Part shown: one piece after another, positions 1 through 7,813 of the stretch | Layout: each line of letters starts with the position of its first letter | How positions within the stretch are numbered: the stretch's first letter is position 1 | Assembly (NCBI GenBank): GCA_947465645.1 | Contig: CANIBQ010000050.1 | Location: 1 to 36,844, forward strand | Reading direction: 5' to 3' | DNA length: 36,844 nt | Source of the DNA: Acidobacteriota bacterium | Lineage (GTDB): Bacteria; Acidobacteriota; Vicinamibacteria; Vicinamibacterales; UBA2999 | Translations under genes and position numbers: made by a program | Notes under the pieces: model-generated | Told to the model about the DNA's origin: nothing | Seen by the model: only the letters and a program-made list of their open reading frames with translations | The model's database searches: none

Positions 1-44
1 AACACTTTGTGACGAATGACGTGAACCTGATCCACCTTGAGCAC
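1..44 (-). CDS. IstA-like transposase of an IS21-family element, N-terminal fragment cut by the window edge
   Basis: Only the first codons are present. From a GTG at 44 the minus strand reads VLKVDQVHVIRHKV, which resembles the start of IS21-family IstA transposases, just before their helix-turn-helix. The same frame is open upstream (RWEVLKVDQ), so the true start could lie farther up. The rest of the gene lies to the left of this window. The paired 21-bp repeats at 100-143 fit the multiple terminal repeats of IS21 ends. Identification rests on about 14 residues plus the repeats, so it is tentative. Confidence 0.5.
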   Translation of the reverse strand, partial: MLKVDQVHVIRHKV

Positions 45-86
45 CTCCCAGCGGAACCCGAAGCCCAGCGCTTCGGCAACCCGCCA

Positions 87-399
87 TCAGGCCCCCAGGT
101 GGATCACTGTCCGAGCGGCGAATGGATCACTTTCCGACCGGCGCGCCCAGACAAAACGCTTGAACGGAAAATTGTCGCGCACACCACCGTCGTACACGCG
201 GTGATCGCCAATGCGTTGCGGGGTAAAAAAGTACGGAATCGCTGCACTGCACCGAGCGGCAAAAGCAGCCGATTCGTCGCGCCTTTCTCCCTTCGTATCG
301 AACGTGATGAGCCCCTCAGCAGGAGACGAGGCATACACCACCGCCCGTGACGGTAATTCACGCATGAGGACATCGGTGTGACGTGTAAGTCTTGCTTGA

Positions 400-413
<14 letters not shown>
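87..413 (-). pseudogene. Patatin-like phospholipase, internal fragment truncated at both ends
   Basis: The reading frame contains SAAIPYFFTP followed by YDGGVRDNFP, the part of patatin-like phospholipases around the catalytic Asp (the D of the DGG motif). The upstream glycine-rich loop and the GxSxG serine nucleophile are absent, so the fragment cannot be an active hydrolase. Its last 15 or so codons are simply the IS21-type terminal repeats at 100-143 read in frame, so the genuine patatin sequence ends near 145-155. At the other end it meets the serine-recombinase tail on the opposite strand at about 400-415. It is a remnant between two mobile-element remnants. The 413 GTG is only the first available start in an open frame. 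Confidence 0.6.
100..143. repeat. Two tandem 21-bp terminal repeats of the IS21-type element
   Basis: The 21-mers at 100-120 and 123-143 both begin TGGATCACT and end GGCG. They differ at two positions and are spaced 23 bp apart. IS21-family elements carry such multiple terminal repeats for transposase binding. They sit between the istA start and the broken patatin gene, so the outer IS end is probably at about 144-155. Confidence 0.55.
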
Positions 414-728
<315 letters not shown>

Positions 729-835
729 ACATGTGGGAACTTGGAACGCGGAACCTAGAACAGGCCTGCCGTCCCTTGAGGAACCCTCAATGTAACACGT
801 GGATGGGCTGAGGTAAAGGCGGCGGCGCTGATTGC

Positions 836-1189
836 TCAGCGATTTTCGTCTGCGGGGCCGATGTCTTTGACGATGAACAGCTTCTCGCCGGGCTTGATCA
901 GCCCGAGCTCCCGGCGCGCGATCGCCTCGATCGCGTCGGGGTCTTCGCGGAGCCGGCGGGCCTCCTCACGCAGCGAGGCGTTACCCCGCCGCGAGCCCGC
1001 CAGCGACTGTTCGAGCACCCGGAATTCCTGCCGCGCCTTGAGCATCGCCAGCAGCCCCTTGTCGCCCACCAGCGCGTCGATCACCAGCACGCATCCGACG
1101 AAGACGAGCAGGTACTGCACCGCCCGCCGCCGCTTGCCGCGGGGCGTCGTCGAGGAGCCGGTGGAGCCTGATTCCGACGTCTTTTTCAC
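836..1189 (-). CDS. FtsB/DivIC-like septum formation protein
   Basis: A small bitopic membrane protein of about 117 residues from the GTG at 1189. It has a short basic cytoplasmic N-terminus (GKRRRAVQ), one hydrophobic membrane segment at about residues 25-41, a periplasmic coiled coil at about 45-85, and the family-typical end AIARRELGLIKPGE. That closing motif is the best signature of the FtsB/DivIC family, which bridges FtsL and FtsQ in the divisome. A longer version from a TTG at 1240 is possible but adds an unremarkable basic leader. It is divergent from cutA, with repeated GTACAAG motifs between them. Whether it is the main FtsB cannot be told from sequence. Confidence 0.8.
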   Translation of the reverse strand: MKKTSESGSTGSSTTPRGKRRRAVQYLLVFVGCVLVIDALVGDKGLLAMLKARQEFRVLEQSLAGSRRGNASLREEARRLREDPDAIEAIARRELGLIKPGEKLFIVKDIGPADENR

Positions 1190-1333
1190 CGTTCGGGTCC
1201 CTGACGATGCGAGAATAGCGCGTTTCGATCGCGAGTACAAGAGGGCGCACGGGCCCTGAATCCCTTGTACCGGAGTGTCGATCGAAGTACAAGTCTTAAA
1301 TAGCCCACTCGGAAAGAAAGTACAAGCGGAATC

Positions 1334-1684
1334 GTGAGCTCAGCCGCAGATTCGTCCGCAGATTCGTCCATGGTGATCGTCCTCACCACGCTCGGCGCCG
1401 AGGCCGACGCCCCCGCCCTTGCGCGCACGCTGGTCGAGGAACGCCTCGCGGCGTGCGTGAACATCCTGCCGGTGATGGTCTCGGTCTACCGCTGGAAGGG
1501 AAGCGTGGAACAGGCCCGTGAGCGGCAGCTGCTGATCAAGACGACGCCGGATCGGCTTGCCGCCCTCGAACATCGGCTGCGCCAGCTGCATCCGTACGAG
1601 CTTCCGGAATTCGTGGTGCTCAGGCCGTCCGGGGGATCGGAGGCCTACCTGCGCTGGGTGGAAGAGAGTACGACTCCGGGCTAG
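1334..1684 (+). CDS. cutA: CutA-family divalent cation tolerance protein
   Basis: The 116-residue product matches CutA, a small trimeric ferredoxin-fold protein linked to copper and other divalent metal tolerance. Visible family motifs are ARTLVEERLAACVNI, the YRWKG segment and HPYELPEFV near the C-terminus. The GTG start at 1334 gives a Ser/Ala/Asp-rich leader encoded partly by a short direct repeat (GCAGATTCGTCC twice). The ATG at 1370 lies immediately before the conserved VIVLTT strand and could be the true start. It converges with the DedA gene, whose stop overlaps the CutA stop at 1681-1684. Confidence 0.9.
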   Translation: MSSAADSSADSSMVIVLTTLGAEADAPALARTLVEERLAACVNILPVMVSVYRWKGSVEQARERQLLIKTTPDRLAALEHRLRQLHPYELPEFVVLRPSGGSEAYLRWVEESTTPG

Positions 1685-2343
1685 GAGGGGCGCTCGGGCG
1701 GCGGCTGGCGGCGATAGCGCAAGAACTCGATTGCCATCGGCAACACCGAGACGATCACGATGCCGATCGCGACCAGAGAGAAGTTCTCCTTCACCACCGG
1801 CACGTTGCCAAATACATAGCCCGCGCCGACGCAGATGCCGACCCAGACGATCGCGCCGGTCACGTTGAACAGCGCGAATGCCGGATAGGACATCTCGGCG
1901 ATGCCCGCGACGAACGGGACGAAGGTCCGCACGATCGGCATGAACCGGCCCAGCACGATCGCCTTCCCGCCGTGCCGCTCGAAGAACTCATGCGCCTTGG
2001 CGACATACGCGGGGTTGATCCACCGCCGCCACTTGGGTTCGGTGTTCGCCAGGTGCAGCACCCGGACGCCCGCCGACCGGCCAATCGAGTAGTTCACGGC
2101 ATCGCCGGCGATGGCCGCGACCAGCACGACGACCGTGGCCAGCCAGATGTCCAGCGCCCCGGTGGCAGCGATCGCCCCTGCGGCGAACAGCAGGGAGTCG
2201 CCGGGCAGGAACGGCGTCACCACCAGCCCGGTCTCCGCGAAGATGATCAGGAACAGGATGGCGTATATCCAGACGCCATAGTTCATCACCAGATCGAGCA
2301 GGTAGTTGTCGACGTGCAGAAAGAGGTCGATGACTTCGGCCAT
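1681..2343 (-). CDS. DedA-family (VTT domain) inner-membrane protein
   Basis: A 220-residue polytopic membrane protein of usual DedA length. It contains GLVVTPFLPGDSLLFAAGA, the family loop that follows an acidic residue (FAETG), and GRFMPIVRTFVPFVAG, the conserved arginine-containing segment. These are the two re-entrant signatures of the SNARE-associated/DedA family, implicated in lipid scrambling and proton-motive-force-dependent membrane homeostasis. The exact substrate cannot be assigned. It lies 26 bp downstream of the trans-sulfuration gene on the same strand, so co-transcription is likely. Confidence 0.9.
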   Translation of the reverse strand: MAEVIDLFLHVDNYLLDLVMNYGVWIYAILFLIIFAETGLVVTPFLPGDSLLFAAGAIAATGALDIWLATVVVLVAAIAGDAVNYSIGRSAGVRVLHLANTEPKWRRWINPAYVAKAHEFFERHGGKAIVLGRFMPIVRTFVPFVAGIAEMSYPAFALFNVTGAIVWVGICVGAGYVFGNVPVVKENFSLVAIGIVIVSVLPMAIEFLRYRRQPPPERPS

Positions 2344-2369
2344 GGGTAATCTGGAAAGGTATAACCGGC

Positions 2370-3527
2370 TCAGACGCGCTCGAGGGCCTGGGCGAGGTCT
2401 TCCTGGAGGTCCTCGACATCCTCGATGCCGACGGAGACGCGGACGAGGTCTTCGGTGATGCCGAGCTTCTGGCGCTGTTCTGCCGGCACGGACGCATGCG
2501 TCATCGACGCCGGGTGACTGATGAGGGTTTCAACGCCGCCCAGGCTTTCCGCCAGCGCCATCAGCCGGACGCTGTTGAGCAGCGTGCGGGCGCGCTCCAG
2601 CGACCCGAGCGCGAACGAGATCAAGCCACCGAACCCGCGCATCTGCGTGCGGGCCAGCGCATGCTGGGGATGCGAGGGGAGACCGGGGTAGTGCACCAGT
2701 GTGACCTTCGGGTGCGATGCCAGGTACTCGGCCAGCACCATCGCGTTGGCGTTGTGCCGCTCCATCCGGATCGGCAGCGTCTTGGTGCCCCGCAGCACCA
2801 GCCACGAGTCCATCGGCCCGAGGATCGCGCCTTCGGCGTTCTGCAAGAAGCGAAGCCACTCGACGTGGTCGTCGCGTACCGCCACGACGACGCCGCCGAC
2901 GCTGTCTGAATGGCCGTTGAGGAACTTCGTGGTGCTGTGCACGACCAGGTCCGCCCCGAAGTCGATCGGGCGCTGCACGTAGGGACTCGCGAACGTGTTG
3001 TCCACCACCACGAACACGCCGCGCTCGTGCGCGACGCCGCACGCCGCCGCGATATCGGTCAGGCGCAGCACCGGGTTGGTGGGGGTCTCGAGAAACAGCA
3101 TCTTCGTCGACGGCCTGATGGCGGCCCGGATCGCATCGACGTTCGACGTGTCCACGTAGCTGAAGTCGAGCTGGTACTTTCGCAGCACGCGCTCGAAGAG
3201 CCGGTAGGTGCCGCCATAGGTGTTGTCGGTGACGACGACGTGGTCGCCTGACTGGAGGAGGGTCATCACCGCGCCTTCGGCGGCCATGCCGGACGCAAAG
3301 GCGAAGGCGGCCTTGCCGTGCTCGATCGCCGCGATGTTGGCCTCGAGCGCGGCGCGCGTCGGGTTCTGGGTGCGCGCGTACTCGTAGCCCTTGTGCACGC
3401 CGAGCGCGTCCTGCACGTAGGTGGACGTCTGGTAGATCGGGGTGATGATCGCGCCGGTGGACGGGTCGGGTGTCTGGCCCGCGTGGATGCAAATCGTGCT
3501 GAAGCGGGCGTTCTCGCGCAGTTTCAC
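2370..3527 (-). CDS. Cystathionine gamma-synthase/gamma-lyase family PLP enzyme
   Basis: A 385-residue member of the Cys/Met-metabolism PLP family of normal length. The PLP lysine is K201 in HSTTKFLNGHSD. Other landmarks are YARTQNPT (phosphate-contacting tyrosine and arginine), FASGMAA (PLP phosphate loop), the ETPTNP motif and VVDNTF with the aspartate contacting the PLP nitrogen. It probably acts in transsulfuration between cysteine and homocysteine through cystathionine; synthase and lyase forms cannot be separated reliably by eye. The GTG start at 3527 is used because it precedes the conserved FSTICIHAGQ. The start is 44 bp from the divergent phosphatase gene, so their promoters share that gap. 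Confidence 0.9.
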   Translation of the reverse strand: MKLRENARFSTICIHAGQTPDPSTGAIITPIYQTSTYVQDALGVHKGYEYARTQNPTRAALEANIAAIEHGKAAFAFASGMAAEGAVMTLLQSGDHVVVTDNTYGGTYRLFERVLRKYQLDFSYVDTSNVDAIRAAIRPSTKMLFLETPTNPVLRLTDIAAACGVAHERGVFVVVDNTFASPYVQRPIDFGADLVVHSTTKFLNGHSDSVGGVVVAVRDDHVEWLRFLQNAEGAILGPMDSWLVLRGTKTLPIRMERHNANAMVLAEYLASHPKVTLVHYPGLPSHPQHALARTQMRGFGGLISFALGSLERARTLLNSVRLMALAESLGGVETLISHPASMTHASVPAEQRQKLGITEDLVRVSVGIEDVEDLQEDLAQALERV

Positions 3528-3571
3528 AGTGGATCGCAGGGTACTCTGATATCATCCTCGCCGACAACCGC

Positions 3572-5476
3572 GTGCCCGCCCTCCGAGACTGGCTTACCGG
3601 CGCGCTCGCCCTTGTCATTCTTCTCGGCGGGTCCCTCCTCCTGTATCGCCTGTTCACCATCATCACGCGGCGGCTGCTGTGGCGCGTCCGGCGGAAGCTG
3701 ACCCTCTCGTACATCTTCATCGGGTTCGTCCCCGCGCTCCTCATCGTCGCCTTCTTCCTGTTGTGCGGCCTGCTGATCTTTTTCAACGTCAGCTCGTACC
3801 TGGTGCAATCGCGCGTGCGGACGCTGGTCGATCAGGTGCAGTTCCTCGCGCAGGCCGCCGCGCTCGAGCTGCGGCGGGCTCCTGGCGACGCAGGCCTCCC
3901 TGAGACGCTGGATCGTGAGCGCGAGGGCGCGGCGCAGCGGTACCCGACGGCGTCGTTCGTGGCCGCCCCGGCGACCAGGACGTGCGGCGATACGGCGGGA
4001 GGAGCCGGCGAACCACTCGAGGAATCGATCGTCGTGGGGCCGTGGACGCACGCGCCAGCGCCGTCGTTCGTGCCCGACTGGGTGCAGTGCGCCGGCTACG
4101 CGGGACTGATCACCCAGGGCGACCGGGCGGCACCGGTCGCGGCGCGTGCGGTCGCGTGGCCAGCGGCGGCCTCGGGATACGCGGTGGTGGTCGATATTCC
4201 GCTCGACGCCGAGGTGACCCGCCAGTTGCGCCAGGACACGGGTATCGAGATGGGGCCTGATTTTCCCGTCGCCGTCGTCCCCGCGGGCAACGTCCTCGAC
4301 CGGCCCCTCGAATGGGTCGTGTTCCTCGACTATGCGGACTGGGAGACCGGTCTCCCTGACACGGCCACCGTGGCCATCCGGACCACCATCGCCGGTATCT
4401 ACGGCCGTATCTCGGCGACACAGGTCCAGCGCATCGGCAACCTCAACTTCGGCCAGGTCCTGCTCATCCTGCTCGCGGTGGTCGCCGGGCTGTTCGTCGT
4501 GATTCAGATCGTGGCATTCGGCATGGGGCTCGCGCTCGCGCGCTCGATCACCGGGTCGGTCCACGAGCTGTTCGCGGGCACCGAGCGCCTGCGGCGGGGT
4601 GACTTCACGCACAAGATCGCGATTCACACACGGGATCAGCTCGGCGAGCTCGCAGAGTCGTTCAACTCGATGACCGCCAGCATCGAGCACCTGCTGGAGC
4701 AGAAGGCCGAGAAGGATCGGCTCGAGCAGGAGCTTCGGATCGCGCGCACGATCCAGATGTCGCTGCTGCCGCAGGGACCGCTGCGGATGGCGGGCCTCTC
4801 CCTTGCGGGGCACTGCGAACCGGCGCGCGAAGTCGGCGGCGATTACTACGACTTCCTGCCGATTGACGAGCACCGGGTGGGCATCCTGGTTGCCGACGTG
4901 GCCGGGAAGGGCGCGTCCGCCGCGCTCTACATGGCGGAGCTGAAGGGGCTGATGCTCGCGCTCAGCCAGACCCACCGGTCGCCCCGTGCCCTGCTGATCG
5001 AAGCAAACCGCATCATCTCGCAGCACCTCGACACCCGGAGCTTCATTACGATTACCTATGCCGTGGTGGATCTCGAGGCGCGCACCCTCACCTACGCGCG
5101 AGCGGGGCATTGCCCGCTGATGTACCTGCCAGGCCCGGGCGGTTCCTCTCCGCCGCGCGTGCAGATCCTGGCGCCCGATGGGCTGGTGCTCGGGCTGACG
5201 ATCGACAACGGCGAGCGGTTCAACAGCCTGCTGAAGGAAATGGTCATCCCGCTCACCGCGGGCGACCTGTTCGTCCTGTATACGGACGGCATCACCGAAG
5301 CCATGGACCCGGGCGGAGACTGGTTCGGCGACGAGCGTCTTGGTGCGATCATCGAAGGGCATGCCGGGCTGCCCTTTGACGATCTCCGCGAACGGATCCT
5401 CGGCGAGCTCGCGGTCTTCGTCGACGGGGCTCCCCAGCAGGACGATATGACGATGCTGTTATTGAAGGTTGAGTGA
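3572..5476 (+). CDS. Membrane-bound HAMP-SpoIIE (PP2C-type) serine phosphatase
   Basis: The 634-residue protein has two N-terminal membrane segments (about 9-31 and 46-72), an extracytoplasmic sensor region to about 290, a third membrane segment (about 295-318), a HAMP linker (about 318-372), a short coiled coil, and a SpoIIE/PP2C phosphatase domain (about 408-634). Metal-binding aspartates are visible in GGDYYDF (D424), VADVAGKG (D442), YTDGITEA (D572) and the final QQDDMTMLL. Such RsbU-like phosphatases usually dephosphorylate an anti-sigma-factor antagonist in partner switching. No RsbV or RsbW homologue is encoded in the window, so its target is elsewhere. The start is a GTG at 3572. The sensed signal is unknown. 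Confidence 0.92.
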   Translation: MPALRDWLTGALALVILLGGSLLLYRLFTIITRRLLWRVRRKLTLSYIFIGFVPALLIVAFFLLCGLLIFFNVSSYLVQSRVRTLVDQVQFLAQAAALELRRAPGDAGLPETLDREREGAAQRYPTASFVAAPATRTCGDTAGGAGEPLEESIVVGPWTHAPAPSFVPDWVQCAGYAGLITQGDRAAPVAARAVAWPAAASGYAVVVDIPLDAEVTRQLRQDTGIEMGPDFPVAVVPAGNVLDRPLEWVVFLDYADWETGLPDTATVAIRTTIAGIYGRISATQVQRIGNLNFGQVLLILLAVVAGLFVVIQIVAFGMGLALARSITGSVHELFAGTERLRRGDFTHKIAIHTRDQLGELAESFNSMTASIEHLLEQKAEKDRLEQELRIARTIQMSLLPQGPLRMAGLSLAGHCEPAREVGGDYYDFLPIDEHRVGILVADVAGKGASAALYMAELKGLMLALSQTHRSPRALLIEANRIISQHLDTRSFITITYAVVDLEARTLTYARAGHCPLMYLPGPGGSSPPRVQILAPDGLVLGLTIDNGERFNSLLKEMVIPLTAGDLFVLYTDGITEAMDPGGDWFGDERLGAIIEGHAGLPFDDLRERILGELAVFVDGAPQQDDMTMLLLKVE

Positions 5477-5493
5477 TTCTTGAATGAGGATTC

Positions 5494-5602
5494 GTTGATG
5501 ATTTGCGATTTTCGATTCTTGAATATTGGTTCGTCGCGACTTCGGGCGTGTGAGTTGATCCGGTCGCGGATCGGAATCACGAATCGAGAATCGCCAATCA
5601 AC
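5494..5602 (+). promoter_or_regulatory. Long imperfect inverted repeat in the leader upstream of the RNase III gene
   Basis: The AT-richer gap 5477-5646 contains a left arm at about 5494-5524 (GTTGATGATTTGCGATTTTC and on) and a right arm at about 5573-5602. The reverse complement of the right arm reads GTTGATTGGCGATTCTCGAT. The arms match over about 28 bp with a few mismatches and a small gap, and enclose about 50 bp. Transcribed, it would form a long double-stranded stem just before rnc. Function is inferred only. Confidence 0.4.
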
Positions 5603-5646
5603 AAGTAATCGCCAACCAAAGATCGCTTAATCCTGAATTGCACCGC

Positions 5647-6615
5647 ATGTCGAACCCCGTCGTCATCTTCACCACCACCTCTGACATCGAAGCCAGCGTC
5701 GTCACGGCGCTGCTCGACAGCCATGGGATTGCCAGCTTCCGGATCTCGGGGAATCCGCAGGCGATCCTGCCGATGGCGGTCAACTCGCTCGGGGAGATCC
5801 GGGTTGCGGTGCCGCACAGCGATGCCGAGGATGCGCGGCGGATCATCGACAGCCATCGTGAGGACGTCGGCACGCGGGTCGTGCGCCTGCGTGACGAGTT
5901 CGACGCCCTCCAGCACCGCATCGGCTACCGGTTCAGGGACAGGGGTTTGCTGGAACATGCGCTGACGCACAAGTCGCGCGCCGCGGAAGACGCGTCAGGG
6001 GGGGTCGCCGACAACGAGTCGCTCGAGTTCCTGGGTGACGCGGTGCTCGGCCTGGTCGTGGCCGACCTGCTGTTCCGCAATTACCCCGCCTACAACGAGG
6101 GGCAGAAATCGAAGGTCAAAGCCGCGGTCGTCTCCAGCACGGCGCTGGCGCGCCAGGCCGAGCAGATGGGGCTCGGCGAGCATCTGCTGCTCGGGCGCGG
6201 CGAAGAGAAGACCGGCGGCCGGTTCAAGCAGGCGCTCCTGGCCGATGCCTACGAGGCGCTGATCGCGGCGATCTACCTGGACGGCGGGCTCGAGGCGGCG
6301 GCCGAGTTCCTCACGCGCGAGCTGCAGGAGGCGATCGAGATCGGGGCGTCGGACACGATCGTGGGGCAGGACTTCAAGTCGGCGCTGCAGGAGCGGCTGC
6401 AGGCGCTCGGGCGGCCGCTGCCGGAGTACCGCGTCGCGGGGGAAGCAGGACCGGACCACCGAAAGGTGTTCAGCGTTGATGTCGTCGTGGAGGGGGACGT
6501 GCTCGGCAGCGCCAGCGGGAAAGCGAAGAAGGAAGCCGAGCAGGAAGCGGCTCGTTTAGCCCTCCTTCGGCTGTCAACTCCCAACTACCAAAAACCAACT
6601 CCCACGCAAGACTGA
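5647..6615 (+). CDS. rnc: RNase III with an N-terminal DUF2007-like domain
   Basis: This 322-residue protein is about 90 residues longer than ordinary RNase III. Residues 3-73 resemble a DUF2007 (putative signal-transducing) domain: VVIFTTTSDIEASVVTALL, a short variable loop, then EIRVAVPHSDAEDARRII. The RNase III domain spans about 83-225, with signature NESLEFLGDAVL (catalytic acidic residues E124, E127, D131) and LADAYEALIAAIYLD (D200, E203). A double-stranded-RNA-binding domain follows at about 240-309, with the basic GKAKKEAEQEAA helix. All catalytic residues are present, so it should cleave dsRNA in rRNA and mRNA processing. The ATG at 5647 is preferred over a TTG nine bases earlier. 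The N-terminal extension is in one continuous frame. Confidence 0.92.
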   Translation: MSNPVVIFTTTSDIEASVVTALLDSHGIASFRISGNPQAILPMAVNSLGEIRVAVPHSDAEDARRIIDSHREDVGTRVVRLRDEFDALQHRIGYRFRDRGLLEHALTHKSRAAEDASGGVADNESLEFLGDAVLGLVVADLLFRNYPAYNEGQKSKVKAAVVSSTALARQAEQMGLGEHLLLGRGEEKTGGRFKQALLADAYEALIAAIYLDGGLEAAAEFLTRELQEAIEIGASDTIVGQDFKSALQERLQALGRPLPEYRVAGEAGPDHRKVFSVDVVVEGDVLGSASGKAKKEAEQEAARLALLRLSTPNYQKPTPTQD

Positions 6616-6646
6616 CGTTGGGGGTTGTGGGGTTGGGCGTTGGAAG

Positions 6647-7813
6647 TCAGTCGATTTCGATAATCCCCCAGCTTTTTCTCTCCTCCGGCGTCGCTTCGAC
6701 GCCCGCGTAGGCAAGCGCGGGAGTTGGCTCCGGCTGGGGCAGCCGCGCCAGGGCGTAGCGCTGCACTTCACCCGCGACGTCCTCTTCGGTCGGACGCGTG
6801 GGATGGCAGTGGAGGCGCACCCAGAGACGCAGCACCGGGTCGGTGAAGCTGTAACGCTTCTGCCTCGAGGTCACCAGGTCCACGTCTTCCAGCCACGACA
6901 GGTAGTCCTTGGTCGACCCCGGCGTGCGGTGGAGGCGCAGGGAAATCTCGGTCAGCGTCAGCGGTTCGTTGTCCGCGAGGATGTCGAGGATCGCCTTGAG
7001 CGCGCCGTAGCCGCGGGCGCGATGCAGCCGGAGCTCGTAGCAGAAGCGGCACCAGTGGTTGAGCGCGCCGTCCACCGACAGCAGCCCGGTCAGCGCGCTG
7101 ATCGGGTCGGAACTGCCGCCGGCCTGTGCGCCTGATTGCGCAATCGCGTCGCCGATGGCTCGGACGTACTCCACGCGGCCGTCGGTCAGTGACTGCACGG
7201 TGCGGCCGAGATAGTCGCGGTCGTCGGTCGGCATCTGCTCGTAGCCGTTGAAGGCGGGCGCCAGCACGTCGGTGACGTCGGCGGACGACAGCGCCGGGAT
7301 GTGCATCACCTCGAATCGCGCGGTGGCGTCGCGGAGCAGCCGGTGCGCGCGGGCGACATAGCGGGTCGTCATGACGAACCGGTTCGGGCTGCCGGAGAGC
7401 GCCTCGAGCAGGTCGCGCAGCACGTGGCGAAGCCCGGGAAAGCTTTCGAAGGTGCGCAGCTCGAGCACTTCATCGAGCAGGAAGGTGCAGGGCTCGCCGC
7501 CGGGCGCGCGGGTGGTGTCGAAGAACGCCAGCAGGGCGTCAAAGGCTTCGCGCGCGTTCGCCGGCGTCCGGTCGGCGCCGTGCCACGCGAACGGGGACGA
7601 GGTGATCACGGCCTGCAGGAAACGCTCAGGGGTGGTCGCGCAGCGCTCCACGTCGATGTACTGGACCGCGCCGCGCCCGACGCGATCGCGGAGCCGCTGG
7701 AGGAGCCACGTGCGGCCGGTGCCGCACCCGCCCAGTACCACCGGGATTCGAGATGGAGACGCGTCGAGCGCGCCCTGTACCCGCCGTTCGAACCCGGCCT
7801 GTGGACCAATCAT
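6647..7813 (-). CDS. Archaeal-type/AAA ATPase with C-terminal winged helix, variant Walker A
   Basis: The 388-residue product has a P-loop region at residues 28-35, GGCGTGRT, where arginine R34 replaces the usual lysine. A Walker B-like FLLDE follows at about 111-115. The C-terminal third (about 280-345) looks like a winged helix: [19 protein letters not shown], then [12 protein letters not shown] and [15 protein letters not shown]. That last motif resembles the ends of archaeal-type ATPases (PF01637/DUF234). The ATG at 7813 overlaps the hutU stop in an ATGA arrangement, so translation is probably coupled to hutU. A longer frame open to 8410 is antisense-like read-through of hutU and was not used. 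The function is unknown; a role with histidine metabolism is suggested only by position. Confidence 0.75.
   Translation of the reverse strand: MIGPQAGFERRVQGALDASPSRIPVVLGGCGTGRTWLLQRLRDRVGRGAVQYIDVERCATTPERFLQAVITSSPFAWHGADRTPANAREAFDALLAFFDTTRAPGGEPCTFLLDEVLELRTFESFPGLRHVLRDLLEALSGSPNRFVMTTRYVARAHRLLRDATARFEVMHIPALSSADVTDVLAPAFNGYEQMPTDDRDYLGRTVQSLTDGRVEYVRAIGDAIAQSGAQAGGSSDPISALTGLLSVDGALNHWCRFCYELRLHRARGYGALKAILDILADNEPLTLTEISLRLHRTPGSTKDYLSWLEDVDLVTSRQKRYSFTDPVLRLWVRLHCHPTRPTEEDVAGEVQRYALARLPQPEPTPALAYAGVEATPEERKSWGIIEID

Noticed and set aside
2530..3786. 418-residue minus-strand frame
   Set aside because: Overlaps the PLP enzyme in another frame and runs beyond its start; very Arg-rich, no motif.
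3524..5362. 612-residue minus-strand frame
   Set aside because: Complementary to the SpoIIE phosphatase gene; Arg/Glu/Asp/His-rich composition without motifs, as produced by antisense reading of high-GC coding DNA.
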